A DNA stretch of 64,000 nt from Bathynomus jamesi (GCA_023014485.1 JAJOZX010012268.1:36317-100316); one strand, 5' to 3'; numbered from the stretch's first letter, positions 11,060-22,550 are shown. Translations and numbers: made by a program. The notes: generated by a model from the sequence alone, not told the origin.

Positions 11060-11552
11060 TGAAATGAATGAATTCTGCAAACCCACAAGGAAAACGAAAA
11101 CCGATTCTAAGGCCTTTCGTGTATTCAGAGCTACACCTCGTCAGGGAATGAAGATAAAAGGCGAGATGCCCATAGATATATACAACGTACAGAAAAAAAA
11201 AAAATTAGCACATACTTAACAAGGGCTAATGAGAGGCAAAAGAAATTTTAACATGATATTGTCAATTTTATACATTCCCGCACTGTTATTGAAATTGTTT
11301 TTAAAATTAATAAATGCTCATTCTAGAATATTTCTTTTATTATATCTGTTTTTAACAAGCGCTTTAGAACTATCCCACTTGATGCTATGGTTACATCTAT
11401 ACATATGGTTAAATAAAGCATGGGAATTATTAGCTGTTGTACAAGCATATTTATGCTGTTTTACCCTAATATCCAAATTATTAGGCCAAAGGCATAAAAT
11501 ATCATCTATATACCTGTACCAAACCAGGTTAAAATTAACGAATTTTGCCTAC
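11060..11552 (-). mobile_element. Penelope-like element, inverted left copy with internal deletion
   Basis: On the minus strand this reads the RT motif WYRYIDDILCLWPNNLD and then jumps directly to the GIY-YIG tail (KQHKYAC) and the 3' UTR, so about 560 bp are missing relative to the right copy. The deletion joins at ttggat-like DNA present on both sides. The junction with the plus-strand copy is a near-perfect palindrome around 11552 (gcctacgatcgttaatttta). Such head-to-head arrangement is common in Penelope-like elements. Confidence 0.8.
11112..11143 (-). ncRNA. Hammerhead-ribozyme-like core, left copy
   Basis: On the minus strand, CTGACGAG is followed by GTGTA, an 8-nt loop, TACAC and GAAA. 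That is the conserved core with a perfect 5-bp stem II. Penelope-like elements are known to carry hammerhead ribozymes in their terminal regions. I could not establish stems I and III. Confidence 0.45.
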
Positions 11553-12318
11553 GATCGTTAATTTTAACCTGGTTTGGTACAGGTATATAGATGATATTTT
11601 ATGCCTTTGGCCTAATAATTTGGATGTTGACATTTCTTGGTAGGCTCAACAATTTAGTCTCATCTATTAAGTTCACAGTTGAAAATGATGGAAGCCTATC
11701 TTTTCTGATCTAAAAATTTGGAGATGCTCTAATCAGTTCAAATATGAAGTCTACCGTAAGCCTACTAATAACTTATGCATTTTTATTCTGACCATCATCC
11801 TTCGATTAAATCCTCTATTTTCTCTGCTATGTTTCTTCGAGCATTGAGAGTTGTTAGTCCTGAATTTTTAGATTCCGAGTTATGCAATATCATGAATATT
11901 GGTACTAAATTATGTTATCCTATTTCATTTTTAGATAACTTAAGCCAAGAATAGGTATAATAATGTAATTGTAAAGGAATTTCAGCGTAAAAATATCCTT
12001 AGCCTACCTTACCATGTTAATTTTCAATACCTTCTAACTTTACTTAAAGCAATTGGCATTTATGTAATCTTTAAGTATAATAATACTGTTAAATCACACC
12101 TAATAAAGAATAGCCCTGATAATGTTGTTGGTTGTGTGTGTTCGATTGGATGTAGACAATGTAACTCGGTATATATAGGCCAAACCGGTAGAACGTTAGA
12201 TATTAGGGTAAAACAGCATAAATATGCTTGTAGAACAGCTAATAATTCCAATGCTTTATTTAACCATATGTATAGATGTAACCATAGCATCAAGTGGGAT
12301 AGTTCTAAAACGCGTTAA
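11553..12318 (+). pseudogene. Penelope-like RT plus GIY-YIG endonuclease
   Basis: The segment begins late in RT with WYRYIDDILCLWPNNLD at 11560-11620, followed by the FTVENDGSLSFLD-type block near 11670. It is frameshifted through the thumb region (VYRKPTNN near 11750). The GIY-YIG nuclease (12136-12318) shows CVCSIGCRQCNSVYIGQTGR with the C..C pair typical of the family, then VKQHKYACRTAN and HMYRCNHSIKWDSS. The N-terminal RT is absent. A single copy of the real element would encode one fused RT-endonuclease. Confidence 0.8.
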
Positions 12319-12584
12319 AAACAGATATAATAAAGAAATATTCTAGAATGTGCATTTATTCATTTTAAAAATTTCAATAACTGCGGGAATGTATAAAAGT
12401 GACAATATCATGTTAAAATTTCTTTTGCCTCATTAACCCTTGTTAAGTATGTGCTAATTTTGTTTTTTTTCTGTACGTTGTATATATCTATGGGCATCTC
12501 GCCTTTTATCTTCATTCCCTGACGAGGTGTAGCTCTGAATAAACGAAAGGCCTTGGAATCGTTTTTTTTTTCCTTGTGGGTTTG
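12319..12584 (+). other. Penelope-like element 3' region
   Basis: The 3' untranslated part of the plus-strand copy, mirrored at 11060-11330. It ends near cttgtgggtttgcag before a (TA)n tract (12585-12613). Confidence 0.7.
12519..12548 (+). ncRNA. Hammerhead-like core, right copy
   Basis: CTGACGAG, stem strand GTGTA, loop, TAAAC, GAAA. It differs from the left copy by one base that breaks one stem II pair, so this one is probably decayed. Confidence 0.4.
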
Positions 12585-13139
12585 CAGCATATATATATAT
12601 ATATATATATATACCCCGTCGATTAGGTACTCCGGCTTGCCGGGCCGAGGGGGCTCGTACACCTCGTGGGTTGTTGAGGTTTCTTCAACTGCTCGCGGGG
12701 TGTGGGCGAAGAGTTACTAGTAGTTTTTTTTTTTCCCCCTTCCTTTTCTTTCCCCCCCTTTTCTTTTCTTTTTGCTCCCCCTTTTTTTCCGTCTCCCGGA
12801 ATTTCTTTTGTCTTGACTCGGTCCTGTGCCTCTGTCAATCGTAGTATCCACCCCCCCCTCTGTTTCTATTTGCAGTCTTGGGGTCATCGGGTGCACCCGC
12901 CTGGGGGCATCGCTCCGGGTGATGGTGGTACGGGCGTCCGGACCGCTGCTGCGTCTGGATTGGGTCTTTGCTTGGCCCTTAACGGACAAATCTCCGTAGT
13001 GCCAATCTGCTGTTTTTAAAACGACAGTCGGGTTGGGGGGCAGGCTACCCGGGACGTTGGGCCTGCGCCTTGAAGGATACAGCGGCGGATGGTGCATCGC
13101 CTTGGGTCCGAGGCTGCCTTTTTTGTAAAGCTATTGTTT

Positions 13140-15066
13140 ATGGGTTCTATTTCTAAACTTCACTCCCCTCCTCTCCTGTTGACGACTCTGGCCCGTCCTT
13201 GGATTTGGATAAGACTACTACTTCTGGTCGTTCAGCGGCCTCTCCTTCCGCTGGATTGACCTTCAAGCCGTATGGCCCCCTCTCGTCCTCTGCGGCGTCT
13301 GGCTCTCGTGGCCGGACTCGTGGTGACCGCAGGGCGGGGTCTTCGCGGCCCTTGTTCTCTCGCCCACTCTCGGTTACCGTTACACATGGACCTGTCTCCG
13401 CTGTCAATTTTTGTCCGGTGGACAGGTTCCTTGTTCTCCGCCCTTCCGCTGGCTCCCTTCCGGGCAACTCGGAACGGGTGTTTCAGCGCCTTAAGACGAT
13501 AGGGATTCCCTGTCGTTATGATATCCGCCCTCTGAAGGATGGGTCTCTTCTTTTGAAGTCCCGTTCTTCGGGGGTGACTAGGTCCCTTCTACAGTTGCAG
13601 GATGTCTGGGTTGCAGAGTTTCTGTGACTCCCCATGCGCAATTGAATAGCTGTCAGGGCACCATTTTCGCTTCCCGTCTGCTGTCAATCCCGGTTGGCGA
13701 GTTGCAGGAAGATCTTGCACCCCAGGGGGTAACGAGGGTCTTCCGCTTTTCGTCGCGCCGGGATGGTGCTCTTACCCCGTCCACTCGTCTGCTCCTGACC
13801 TTTGACTCCCTTGTGCCTCCGGCCCAGGTGTTCTGGGGCATGGGTGATCGCCGGTCGTGAGAGTTTTCGGTGCGACCATATGTGCCTGGTCCGGTTCGCT
13901 GCTTTGGCTGCAACCGGTTCGGCCATGTTAGCTCTGCGTGCCGCCGTGAGGGTAAGCTATGTGTCCGCTGCGGTGGGCCTGCGCACCCTACCCCGTGCAC
14001 GAAGCCCCCGCGGTGCTCGAACTGCTCGGGGGCCCACCCTTCCTCCTCGGGACTGCCCCGTTTTCGTTTGAATTCGAGGTGCGGTCCTTAAGGACTACCG
14101 AATTCCTTAGTGCGCGATAGGGTCCGTGACCGGGAGCCGCGGCGGGGGTTGTCCTACGCTGCGGCTCTTGGCCCTGGCGGGTCCTCGGGCCCCTCCCGTG
14201 CTACCCCGGCGTCTACCGGAGTGGTGCCCCCCCCTGGAAGTTCCCGGGGTTGGTGGGCCTCCTGGCGCCGCGGGTCCTTGTTCCTCTGCCTCACTTTCAG
14301 ACATCCCATCTGATTCCCTGCCTACAAGTGCCCCTTCTCCCTCTCCGGCCTTGGGGTCTGGATCCTTGCCTACTCGTCTCTCGGGTGGGGAGGGTGATGC
14401 CCCGAAGGGGAGAGGAAGCGTCGCGTGGTCGGAGTCCTTCCGACCCGATCCTGACTGCTGCTCGCCCTGCTTCCCCTTCACCGGAGGGGAAGCGGCGCGC
14501 TGCCCCTGATCCGCTCGGGACTCCCCTCTCTATACGGAGGGCTGGTGAGGCGTCACCTCCCGGTGCCCCGACCAGTGTCGGGTGTCGGGTGCACCGCCCC
14601 ATGACACCCTCGATTCCTGACTGTTCCCATGATAGACCCGGTCGAGAGGAGCCTGGCCCTTCTTCATGGAGTCTCTCCCTTCGGCTCCTGCTGAGAGTGG
14701 TCGGGTCTCTCCTGGATCTACCTCTCCCACCTGTGGTCGACCTTTCCTCCCCCCCCCCGTCAGTGCTTGTCTGGTTTGACGAGCCCTCGAACAACTGGTT
14801 CCCCCCAGTCCCCCTCTGGTGGGGAGTTGGGGGTTTCGGCTGGGCCCGTCTCGTCGTCTCCCCCGCCAGGGGAGCCCCCCTCTGACCTCCCTGTTCTACT
14901 CTCCACTTCTCGTTCTACTACGGGTGAAGCAGCTGCGGGGTCGGTGGCCCCTACCCCCCAGTTCGGGATGAGTCGGGGAAGCCGATTCCGTCCCTGGTTA
15001 CGGACCGTTGAGTTTGCTGCTCAGCTTGGTCCGTGGCTATTTCGCTGTTTTCTCTGCCTCTTCTAA
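13140..15066 (+). pseudogene. I-clade LINE ORF1 (Gag-like, zinc knuckles)
   Basis: Nucleocapsid-like protein that would coat the element RNA. A serine/proline-rich N-terminus (from about 13199, MDLDKTTTSGRSAA) is followed by a central domain to 13627, then a frame change into 13624-13860 and another at about 13865. From there VRCFGCNRFGHVSSACRR, LCVRCGGPAHPTPC and RCSNCSGAHPSS form three cysteine-rich knuckles (about 13890-14070). A long Pro/Ser/Gly-rich region in shifting frames runs to a stop at 15066, overlapping the start of ORF2. The first ATG is probably near 13140, but a frame break just after it makes this uncertain. Confidence 0.7.
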
Positions 15067-18000
15067 TGCCGCTTCCCCTTACAGTTCCATTTTGCATTGG
15101 AACTGTAGGGGGCTTTTAGCTAACTGGGAGAACCTTGCCTCCCTGCTGGAGAGCGAGCGGCCTTCCTGTGTTTGTCTCCAGGAGACTATCCTGGCTCCGC
15201 GGCAACTCCCTCGTCTCTCTGGCTATGTTGGTTTCCCTTGCACCCCGGATGAGCGCACACGCCGGCGGGGTGCGGCGATTTATGTGCATCATTCGTTACC
15301 ATCGCGAGGTGTGCCTCTTCGCACTTCCTTGCAGGCTGTGGCTGTGCGGCTCTTTTTAGATCGCCAGTACACTGCCTGCTCGATTTATATTCCTCCTCAT
15401 GACCATCCTTCTAGCGACGCGGTTCGCGAGTTGGTGCTGCAACTGCCTCGACCGTTTCTCCTCCTCGGGGACTTTAACAGTCGCGACCCGGCTTGGGGAG
15501 ATGTTCGGTCGACTAATGTTGCTGGTATGTTACTCTCCTTAATGGACGAACTTTCCTTTGCGTGCCTCAATTCCGGTGAACCTACTTCCACGAACCCACG
15601 GGTTCATTTACCTGTATTGATCTCTCCTTGGTGTCCCTCGATGCCTTACTCGATTTTTCGTGGAAGGTGTTGGGGGACTCTTATGGCAGTGATCATTACC
15701 CAGTCTGTCTTGAGCCGGTCGGACCGCAGCCGGGCGTCTCCTCTCGACCGAGGTGGTGCCATCTTTCAGAGCTCGTTCCGTCATTGTCCGTTCGGTATTG
15801 AGCTTTGGCTCTGTGGATGAGAGCTTGGAGTTCTTCGAGCGGGTGGTGATGGGCGTCGCGGAGGACTGTATTCCTCGATCTTCCGGTAACCTGCGGACTC
15901 GTAGCGTCCCGTGATGGACTCCAGCATGTCACCAGGCGGTGTGCGAGAGGAAGAGGGCAACGCGCCGCTTCCACCGCACCCGGCGCGCGGACCACTTGAT
16001 TGAGATGCGGCGGGCGAAGGCTTTCGCCCCCCGGACTCTCAAGTTGGCCCGTCGGGCCTCTTGGCGTGCTTTTGTGTCCGGCATCTCCTCATCTACCCCT
16101 TCTGCTGCTGTGTGGCGGAAGGTACGTAGTATCGAGGGGAAGCCGGTCCCTGCTAGTCGCCCTGTCCTTCGGGACGGGGACGGCTTCCTTTCGGATCCTG
16201 CTGCTGTGGCTGATCGGCTGGCCGGTGCTTTTACTGCGGTTTCCCGTTCGCCTTCAGCTGCGGATCGCCCTTTATCGGAGGTCGCGTTCCCGCCCCCTGG
16301 GAACGAGCCCTATAACCGTCTCTCTACGATGCGGGAACTTCGGGCTGCCTTGGCAACCCGTTGTTCTTCCGACCCTGGCCCTGATGACATTCCGTATGAC
16401 TATTTGGAATCTGCACCCGATGGCCCTGCACTTCTTGCTGGATCTTTTCAACCGGGTGTGGGTTGAGGGGTCGTTCCCTTCCCGTTGGAGGGAGGCGATT
16501 GTGGTCCCGATACCTAAGCCGGGGAAGGATCCGGCGGAGGTGGCGAGCTATCGGCCTATTGCTTTGACGAGCTGCTTATGCAAGCTCCTGGAAAGGATGG
16601 TGGCCGTCCGACTTTCCTTTACACTGGAGTCGCTTGGGTTATACCCCCCGACCCAGTATGGCTTTCGTCGATTTCGGGGTACTCTGGACCCCCTTCTCCT
16701 CCTTGGCCATGATGTACGGGAGGCATTTTCCCGCCGGAATCTTGTTCTGGCCGTCTTTTTCGACGTCCAAAAGGCCTATGACACGACCCGTCGGAGTTGT
16801 CATGACCGTTTGAAGTCTCTTGGTTTTGTGGGCTTTTTGCCCACGTTTCTTCGCAACTTCCTCTGCCGTCGCACTTTCCGCGTCCGTAATGGGGCGGCCC
16901 TATCTGACCTGTATGTTCAGGAGGAGGGGGTGCCCCAGGGGTGTGTTTTAAGCGTCTCCTGCTTCAATCTGGTTATGTCTGCGCTACCGGGAGCTCTTCC
17001 GCCCTCGGTGCGCTGTTCCATCTACGCAGATGATCTGGCTGTCTATGCCGCGGGGATGAGTCCCCCCCTCGTGGAGAGGCAAGTCCAACTCGCGGTCAAT
17101 CGGGTTGAACGCTGGGCGTCGTCGGTGGGCCTTACGCTGTCTTCCCCGAAGACTTCGTGTGTGGCCTTCCTTCCGTCGAGGAGACGGGGATCCGGCGCCA
17201 TCCCGGCCTTTAACCTTACACTCGGGGGTCAGCCTCTGGCCCTCTTTCCATCAGTACGCTTCTTGGGTATGGTTTTCGACAGCCGTTTGAGCTGGGTTCC
17301 CCACCTTCTCCGGCTGCGCGAGTCCGCGAGACGTACCCTGGATTTGCTGGGACATCTGTCGCATACTACATGGGGCGCGGATAGGCGGACACTCCTCCGT
17401 TTGTACGTGTCCCTGGTACAGTCCAAATTAGACTATGGGAGTGTGGTGTATGGCTCCGCCTCCCGCACGGCCCTTCGGATACTGGATCCGGTCCTCTCTA
17501 GAGGACTGCGCATGTCATCTGGCGCCTTCCGCTCCTCTCCGGTTGATAGTCTGCAGGTTGAGTGCGACATCCCTCCCTTGGAGGATCGGAGGTCGTTCCT
17601 CATTGCTAAGCACTATCTCCGGATCCTCCGTCTTCCCACCTCTCCTCTGTTCCAGGTGGTTGAGAGGGCGTTCTGCCGGGATGGGGGTTGGTATTTCACC
17701 GACACGGTGACCTCCCTCCTCGATGGTATGGGCACTCCTCCTCCATCCGTTATACCGGTCTCTTTCAGGGGTGTTGCACCTTGGGAGAGCACCCCTGTTG
17801 CGTGCTGTAGGGCGTTGCGCCCCGTTCGCAGGGCCGATTCTGACTCTGCCTTACTTCGGTCTCTGTTCCTTCAGCATGCAGCGTGTCACTCTGCATGTGT
17901 TGCGGTCTTCACAGATGGCTCGAGGTCGTCGGGGGGCGTTGGGGCCGCGGCTGTTCCCCAGTCGTTTGCCCTTGCTCCCCGATGTACCCGTCTCCCTGAT

Positions 18001-18725
18001 GAGGCTTCCGTTTTCACGGCGGAGCTCTATGCCATTCTGAGCGCTCTGGAGGTGGTGCGGGAGCATCCGGATGGGTCGTTTGTCATCTATTCGGATTCCC
18101 GCAGTGCCCTGGATGGCCTGGAGTGTTTTGACCCTGTCCACCCACTGGTCCGACGAATCCAGCTACTGTGCCATATCCTTGTCACTTCTGGTGGCAAGGA
18201 GGTGGTATTTTGCTGGGTTCCTGCACATGTTAACGTGGCTGGAAATGAGGCTGCCGATCGAGCTGCCCGTTCCGCGTGCCGACTACAGGTTTCACCCGTG
18301 TCCCTCCCCTTTTCCGATTATATCCCTGGCTTCCGTAGGATTTTGCGCTCCCGGTGGCAGAGTCGCTGGGATGGAGCTGCAAATAACAAACTCTGCAAGA
18401 TTAAACCCAAATTGTGATGGGCCTCTTCCTTCCATCGGTCGCGCCATAAGGAGGTGGCTTTTGCCCGCCTCCGTATTGGCTACACCCACCTGACCCATGG
18501 CTATTTGATGGCCGGGGATCGGGTGCCCCGATGTCCCGATTGTAACATCTTACTCACAATTGCCCACCTGCTGGTGGAGTGTGCGCTGCGCGAGGAGTAT
18601 TTTCCCTTTTTCGAGAGCGTCGGGCCTTGTGATAGGCTTGGCGCTATTCTATCGGAAGGTCCCTACTTTTCGGTAACCGGGTTGTTCTCCTTCCTCCTTC
18701 GCTCCCGACTTCTTTACCGGTTGTG
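15008..18725 (+). pseudogene. I-clade LINE ORF2 (EN-RT-RNase H)
   Basis: The AP-type endonuclease opens with LHWNCRGLLANWENLASL (about 15090) and has the catalytic-type motifs CLQET, LLGDFNSRDPAWG and, after a frameshift near 15605, YGSDHYPV (about 15690). The RT follows from about 15940 with a second frameshift near 16430: VVPIPKPGKD, SYRPIALTSCLCKLLE, GVPQGCVLSVSCFNLVM and IYADDLAVYA (17020). RNase H keeps all four acidic positions in FTDGSRSSGG, FTAELYAIL, IYSDSRSAL and GNEAADRAA (17905-18270). After a stop at 18417 a C-terminal zinc finger, CPDCNILLTIAHLLVEC, lies in another frame (18454-18726). Confidence 0.85.
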
Positions 18726-18726
18726 A

Positions 18727-18868
18727 CTGATAATTTTTTTTTTTTTTTTTTCCTCCCCGTCTATTGTTCACTTCCGTTCGCTGTTTCATAGTCTTCGTCC
18801 TGTGTTCGCTCTGCTATCCACCTTTCTTTTGGTGGCCATGAGCGGTCATACTTTCAAAAAAAAAAAAA
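18727..18868 (+). other. LINE 3' UTR and poly-A tail
   Basis: A T-rich then C/T-rich tail ending in 12 A residues, followed directly by (TA)n. It marks the 3' insertion point of the LINE. Confidence 0.75.
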
Positions 18869-18880
18869 TATATATATTTA

Positions 18881-18965
18881 GTAGTGTGGGCGCAAAATGT
18901 ATGAGTGCAATTGCAGATGTTGATGAATGTTGCAAGAATTCCACCCCCACCCCCCTTGGCCGGTG
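18881..18965. mobile_element. Solo Polinton terminus
   Basis: Begins AGTAGTGTGGGCGCAAA after a T, then repeats of tgcaannnnngttg. This is the same arrangement as the complement of the Polinton end at 29390-29451 (agtagtatgggtgcaaatgc) and the full Polinton ends. Only the terminal tens of bases are recognisable. Confidence 0.5.
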
Positions 18966-19134
18966 CCAGCTAGAGAACAATTCGTACGGGGTGCTAAAAC
19001 TTCGAACAAATCGGAATAAAATGCCAGACCCCGTTATAGCAACATTCGTCATTTCGTTTCTCTCCTCTCTCTCAAACCCTGATGGACGAAGCCAATCTTC
19101 CAGCAATTTGAATACATGCGATAAAAGACCATAT

Positions 19135-20117
19135 GACGCGTTCGTGGAGAAGGGGCGAACGCCACAAAATTCGAAAAATGAGTTTTTTGTCGTATAATTA
19201 TCCTTTAAAACCTTTGCTTTACCTATGCAAAAAATTAGATGTTAGTCTGCACTCTTTCACGGTAAAATTTAGGTTTTAATGTATCTCAGAGAAATTCACT
19301 CCGCATCATTGCTTCACATTGAACACATCTATCTACTTTCTGGTCACTCGACAATGCCCTGTGATGCTCAATTTGGCCAAATTGAACAAAATATAAAAAT
19401 AATTACAGCAATATTATTTACACCAAAAAGATTATGTTACGGCCATAACTACAGCCGTTTCGCAGCGCTTACTAGTTGTAGAAATGAAACAGGCTGATTT
19501 TCTCGATTTTGACGTTCTAAAAACGTGCATTGTCATTAGGAAATCAACAACTACTAAATTCACAGATGCAAGAAAGTTAATATTTGACTTTCAATACAAA
19601 GAAGGCTACGTAATATCTACTGCATACCGCACAACCCCAGATAATAGCCATCCCGTCAGACTGCAGAAAGGGAAAAATCCTACAGTGTCAGTTTATTCAA
19701 TCTAGCCCAGCAGACACTGCAACCAAAGTATTCCCAATTGCTGCCAATAACTAAAGATCTCAAAGAATTATCAGACCTAATGCCTGCAACTGCAGTGAAC
19801 TATTATACAAGATTGTTAAAGGAACTGGAAGAAACCGAAACAGTTGAAGTAGGTAATACAACATTCGACGAAGGGGACCAAATAATGGATTACACCAGTT
19901 AACATCAGAAGCTATCAATAAATAATATTGTAAAATTTCTTGGCGTTTTATTATATCGACATATTACACAACAATATTTTACTCAAATATGTGTTCAAAT
20001 TCATACAACATTTCAATAAACCGGAAAAATACAAAGGTTTAAAGTTTACAAACTTTAACTGCATTTTGTGGCATAATTCGAAAATGTTGCGTTCGCCCCT
20101 TCTCCACCGAACGCGTC
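19135..20117 (+). mobile_element. Deleted TIR transposon with ATAT target duplication
   Basis: The termini GACGCGTTCGTGGAGAAGGG (19135) and its near-complement (20070-20117) are inverted, both followed inwards by gcgaacgc and caca-like DNA. ATAT flanks both ends (19131-19134 and 20118-20121). The inside holds the 3' part of a DUF7869-like gene in sense orientation. The family name is not known to me. Confidence 0.65.
19279..19902 (+). pseudogene. C-terminal part of a DUF7869-like protein
   Basis: The motif HIYLLSGHSTMPCDAQFGQI at about 19318-19375 matches the H-x-L-x-x-GHS-x-M-P-C-D-x-x-F-G-x-I-E signature that I recall from DUF7869-type, transposase-like proteins of invertebrates. After a frame change near 19490, VEMKQADFLDFDVL follows, a stop occurs at 19705, and a +1 frame continues with ITKDLKELSDLMPATAVNYY to a TAG-free end near 19902. 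Only the last third of the usual protein is present. Confidence 0.5.
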
Positions 20118-20357
20118 ATATATATTGTTATATTTGTCATCTTTCACATTTTAAAATCGGAAGCATCTGACGGCATATCAGCTGTTCTCAGTTATCATTA
20201 TCTACTCAAATTGCCACAATAACAGCCCATGCTGACACCGTTTCAGTTCGCGCTCGATATCGCTCACAGTAATTCACAACTCATTGTTTTATCTATTCCT
20301 TCTGCCCGAATATCATACTCTTTCAAAGTCCCATATATATATATATATATACATACA

Positions 20358-21078
20358 CAGGGTGTCCGAGAATTATATGTACAACTTTTGGCTGTTATTA
20401 AAAGTCAACCATGAAGTGTAGAAATTCCAGTGTTGTCTCATTTTAGAGAGAATCATTAAGTTTTTTCTGATATCAAGTTTTGACAAGTTTTTTAGAAATT
20501 CCAGTGTGTCCGAAAATTATCTGTACAATTTAATCTTTTAATAAAATTCTTGATAACACGTAAAATTCTTAAACAAGATTATTTAGAATCTGTATTTTCA
20601 AAAGTTTCTTTTATTAAAGTAACGTTGTTACAAACATTCGATATGTGCACCATCAGTGATTCGCAAAACATCCAATCGATAATCCAACTGTTGCCATGTA
20701 CGCTGCAGCATATCCACATCAATTCGCTCAATAGCAGCTGTGATTCTTGCTTTTAAATCATCAATGTCTGTGTGTATGCACCTGATGGTGCACATATCGA
20801 ATGTTTGTAACAACATTACTTTAATAAAAGAAACTTTTGAAAATAGATTCTAAATAATCTTGTTTAAGAATTGTACGTGTGTTATCAAGAATTTTATTAA
20901 AAGATGAAATTGTACAGATAATTTTCGGACACACTTGAATTTCTAAAAAACTTGTCAAAACTTGATATCAGAAAAAACTTAATGAGATTCTCTGTAAAAT
21001 GGGACAACACTGGAATTTCTACACTTCATGGTTGACTTTTAATAACAGCCAAAAGTTGTACATATAATTCTCGGACAC
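20358..21078. mobile_element. Mariner-derived MITE with ~300-bp inverted arms
   Basis: Starts CAGGGTGTCCGAGAATTATA and ends with the complement. The arms are inverted for about 300 bp. The centre retains a minus-strand piece of the mariner transposase C-terminus (DDLKARITAAIERIDVDMLQ, then YRLDVLRITDGAHIE). Flanked by (TA)n. Half of another copy lies at 62213-62593. Confidence 0.85.
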
Positions 21079-21079
<1 letters not shown>

Positions 21080-21140
<61 letters not shown>

Positions 21141-21152
21141 TATATATATATA
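21080..21152. repeat. (TA)n microsatellite
   Basis: A long AT tract with two TT/AA interruptions between a MITE and a mariner. Confidence 0.95.
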
Positions 21153-21902
21153 CAGGTGGGCCGTAAGTTTCCATACATAGGAAAAATTAAACGTTTGTTT
21201 TTATGTTTCAGATACCCTAAGAATATGCGTGTAAGATCTTGTTTACTGATGAAGCAAATGTTTACGTCAATGGAGAGGTTAATCGGCAAAACATACGTTA
21301 TTGGAGTAATGCTAACCCTAACTGGCTGAGTCCGACGAAGATGCAAGGTGCCGGTAAAGTGATGGTGTGGGCCGGGATATGGGTGACAGAATTATTGGAC
21401 CAATTTTTGTCAGTGGAAATCTTAATGCGAAAGGTATCTTAACATGTTGCAAGAAGAGATTTTCCCATCCCTGCTAAACGAGGAAGGTAACTTCCCAGTT
21501 TACTTCCAGCAAGATGGAGCTCCACCTCATTATGTTCTTCACGTGCGTCGGTATTTGGATCAGCAGTTTCCGGATGCTTGGATTGGTCGGCGTGGTCCTG
21601 TGGAGTGGCCTCCCAGATCCCCAGATCTCACCCCCCTTGATTTCTATCTTTGGGGGCACTTGAAGGCCATGGTGTATCAGGAAAAGATACGACACATAAA
21701 TCATCTAAAGGAACGTATCACCAACGTCATTACAAGCATAACGTCAACTGTGCTAATGCGTGTTCATCAACAGTGGGGAACACGTATTGAAATGTGTTTT
21801 CAAAACAATGGCAACCATGTAGAGCATATTATATAAATAAAAATGGTTGTCCATAAAAAAATGTTTATTTTTCCTATGTATGGAAACTTACGGCCCACCC
21901 TG
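21153..21902 (+). mobile_element. Mariner (DD41D-type), N-terminally deleted
   Basis: Termini CAGGTGGGCCGTAAGTTTCC and complement, TA on each side. The inside codes for the catalytic half of a transposase only. Confidence 0.85.
21235..21836 (+). pseudogene. Mariner transposase, catalytic domain
   Basis: The first aspartate is in [15 protein letters not shown], the second in FQQDGAPPHY and the third in SPDLTPLDFYLWG. Counting gives 41 residues between the second and third, a DD41D arrangement. All three acidic residues are present. The N-terminal DNA-binding domain is deleted and the frame breaks twice (near 21380 and 21440) around the [18 protein letters not shown] stretch. The C-terminus, NNGNHVEHII, and stop at 21836 are intact. 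Confidence 0.85.
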
Positions 21903-21904
21903 TA

Positions 21905-22548
21905 TATATATATATATATTCCCTCTCTCTCTCTCTCTCTCCTCTTAATAAACGCCTTTCACGTATTAGAAGTGTATTAACTCAATATCTTTCGTAATAT
22001 TTTTCAACTCCCTTCTCGTAATATTATATGTATTAATAAAATATATTTCGTAATAAACTCCATGGAAAATGATATTTAAATTAATCCTCATTCTGAAAAA
22101 TTCGAAATGAAAATCCGATAAATAATCTTTTCGCCTTCATAACCCATCGCTTATCTCAGAAAAAATTTCATCTAATTTAATTACGAGCCATAAACGATCT
22201 TCTATTCTGAAATTATATACACAGTTATATTTACCATCTTTCAAATTTAAAGATAATGTTTGAAGCAGATGTTTCTTTAATCACGGGATCGGCTATCTCA
22301 GTTCGCACGATATTGCGCTCACTGGCCAGTATATCAGAACTCATTGTTTTTATCTATTCCTTCTGACCAAATATATATATACACACCCACACGTGCTGTT
22401 TATTTATTAGCAAATCTCACAAGACTCAAAATAAGATCTGTATTTTATTTTGTAACTCAGATACGGACCCATCCATTTCGCACGATATTGCGTTCATTGG
22501 TCAGTATATCAGAATTCATTGTCTTTATCTATTGAACTTATATACATA
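21905..22548. other. AT-rich stretch with a short degenerate repeat
   Basis: No gene. A unit of about 100 bp (containing cgcacgatattgcg, then cattgt and tttatctatt) occurs at about 22290-22370 and 22470-22540, and more loosely at 20240-20310, each next to a transposon or (TA)n tract. Confidence 0.5.
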
Positions 22549-22550
22549 TA

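Larger units (their letters stand above)
12614..18868 (+). mobile_element. Near full-length I-clade LINE, GC-rich
   Basis: A 6.25 kb unit inserted in a (TA)n tract, starting ccccgtcgattaggtactcc and ending with a poly-A run at 18857-18868. It has ORF1 with CCHC knuckles and ORF2 with AP endonuclease, RT, RNase H and a C-terminal zinc finger; an RNase H domain in a two-ORF LINE points to the I group. It is much richer in G and C than everything around it. Several frameshifts make it inactive. Confidence 0.85.

Noticed and set aside
11229..11561. Hydrophobic plus-strand frame suggesting a membrane protein (and a similar one at 12060-12293, minus)
   Set aside because: Both are antisense to the Penelope-like RT/GIY-YIG coding strand.
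13153..14794. Several minus-strand open frames in the GC-rich LINE
   Set aside because: Antisense frames stay open because of high GC and few stop codons; no domain, and the plus strand has clear zinc knuckles.
16000..16430. Start of the longest open frame (from the ATG at 16000)
   Set aside because: The first 140 codons are a shadow of the real ORF2 frame, which lies at 15939-16430 in another frame. The true RT joins this frame only after a shift near 16430.
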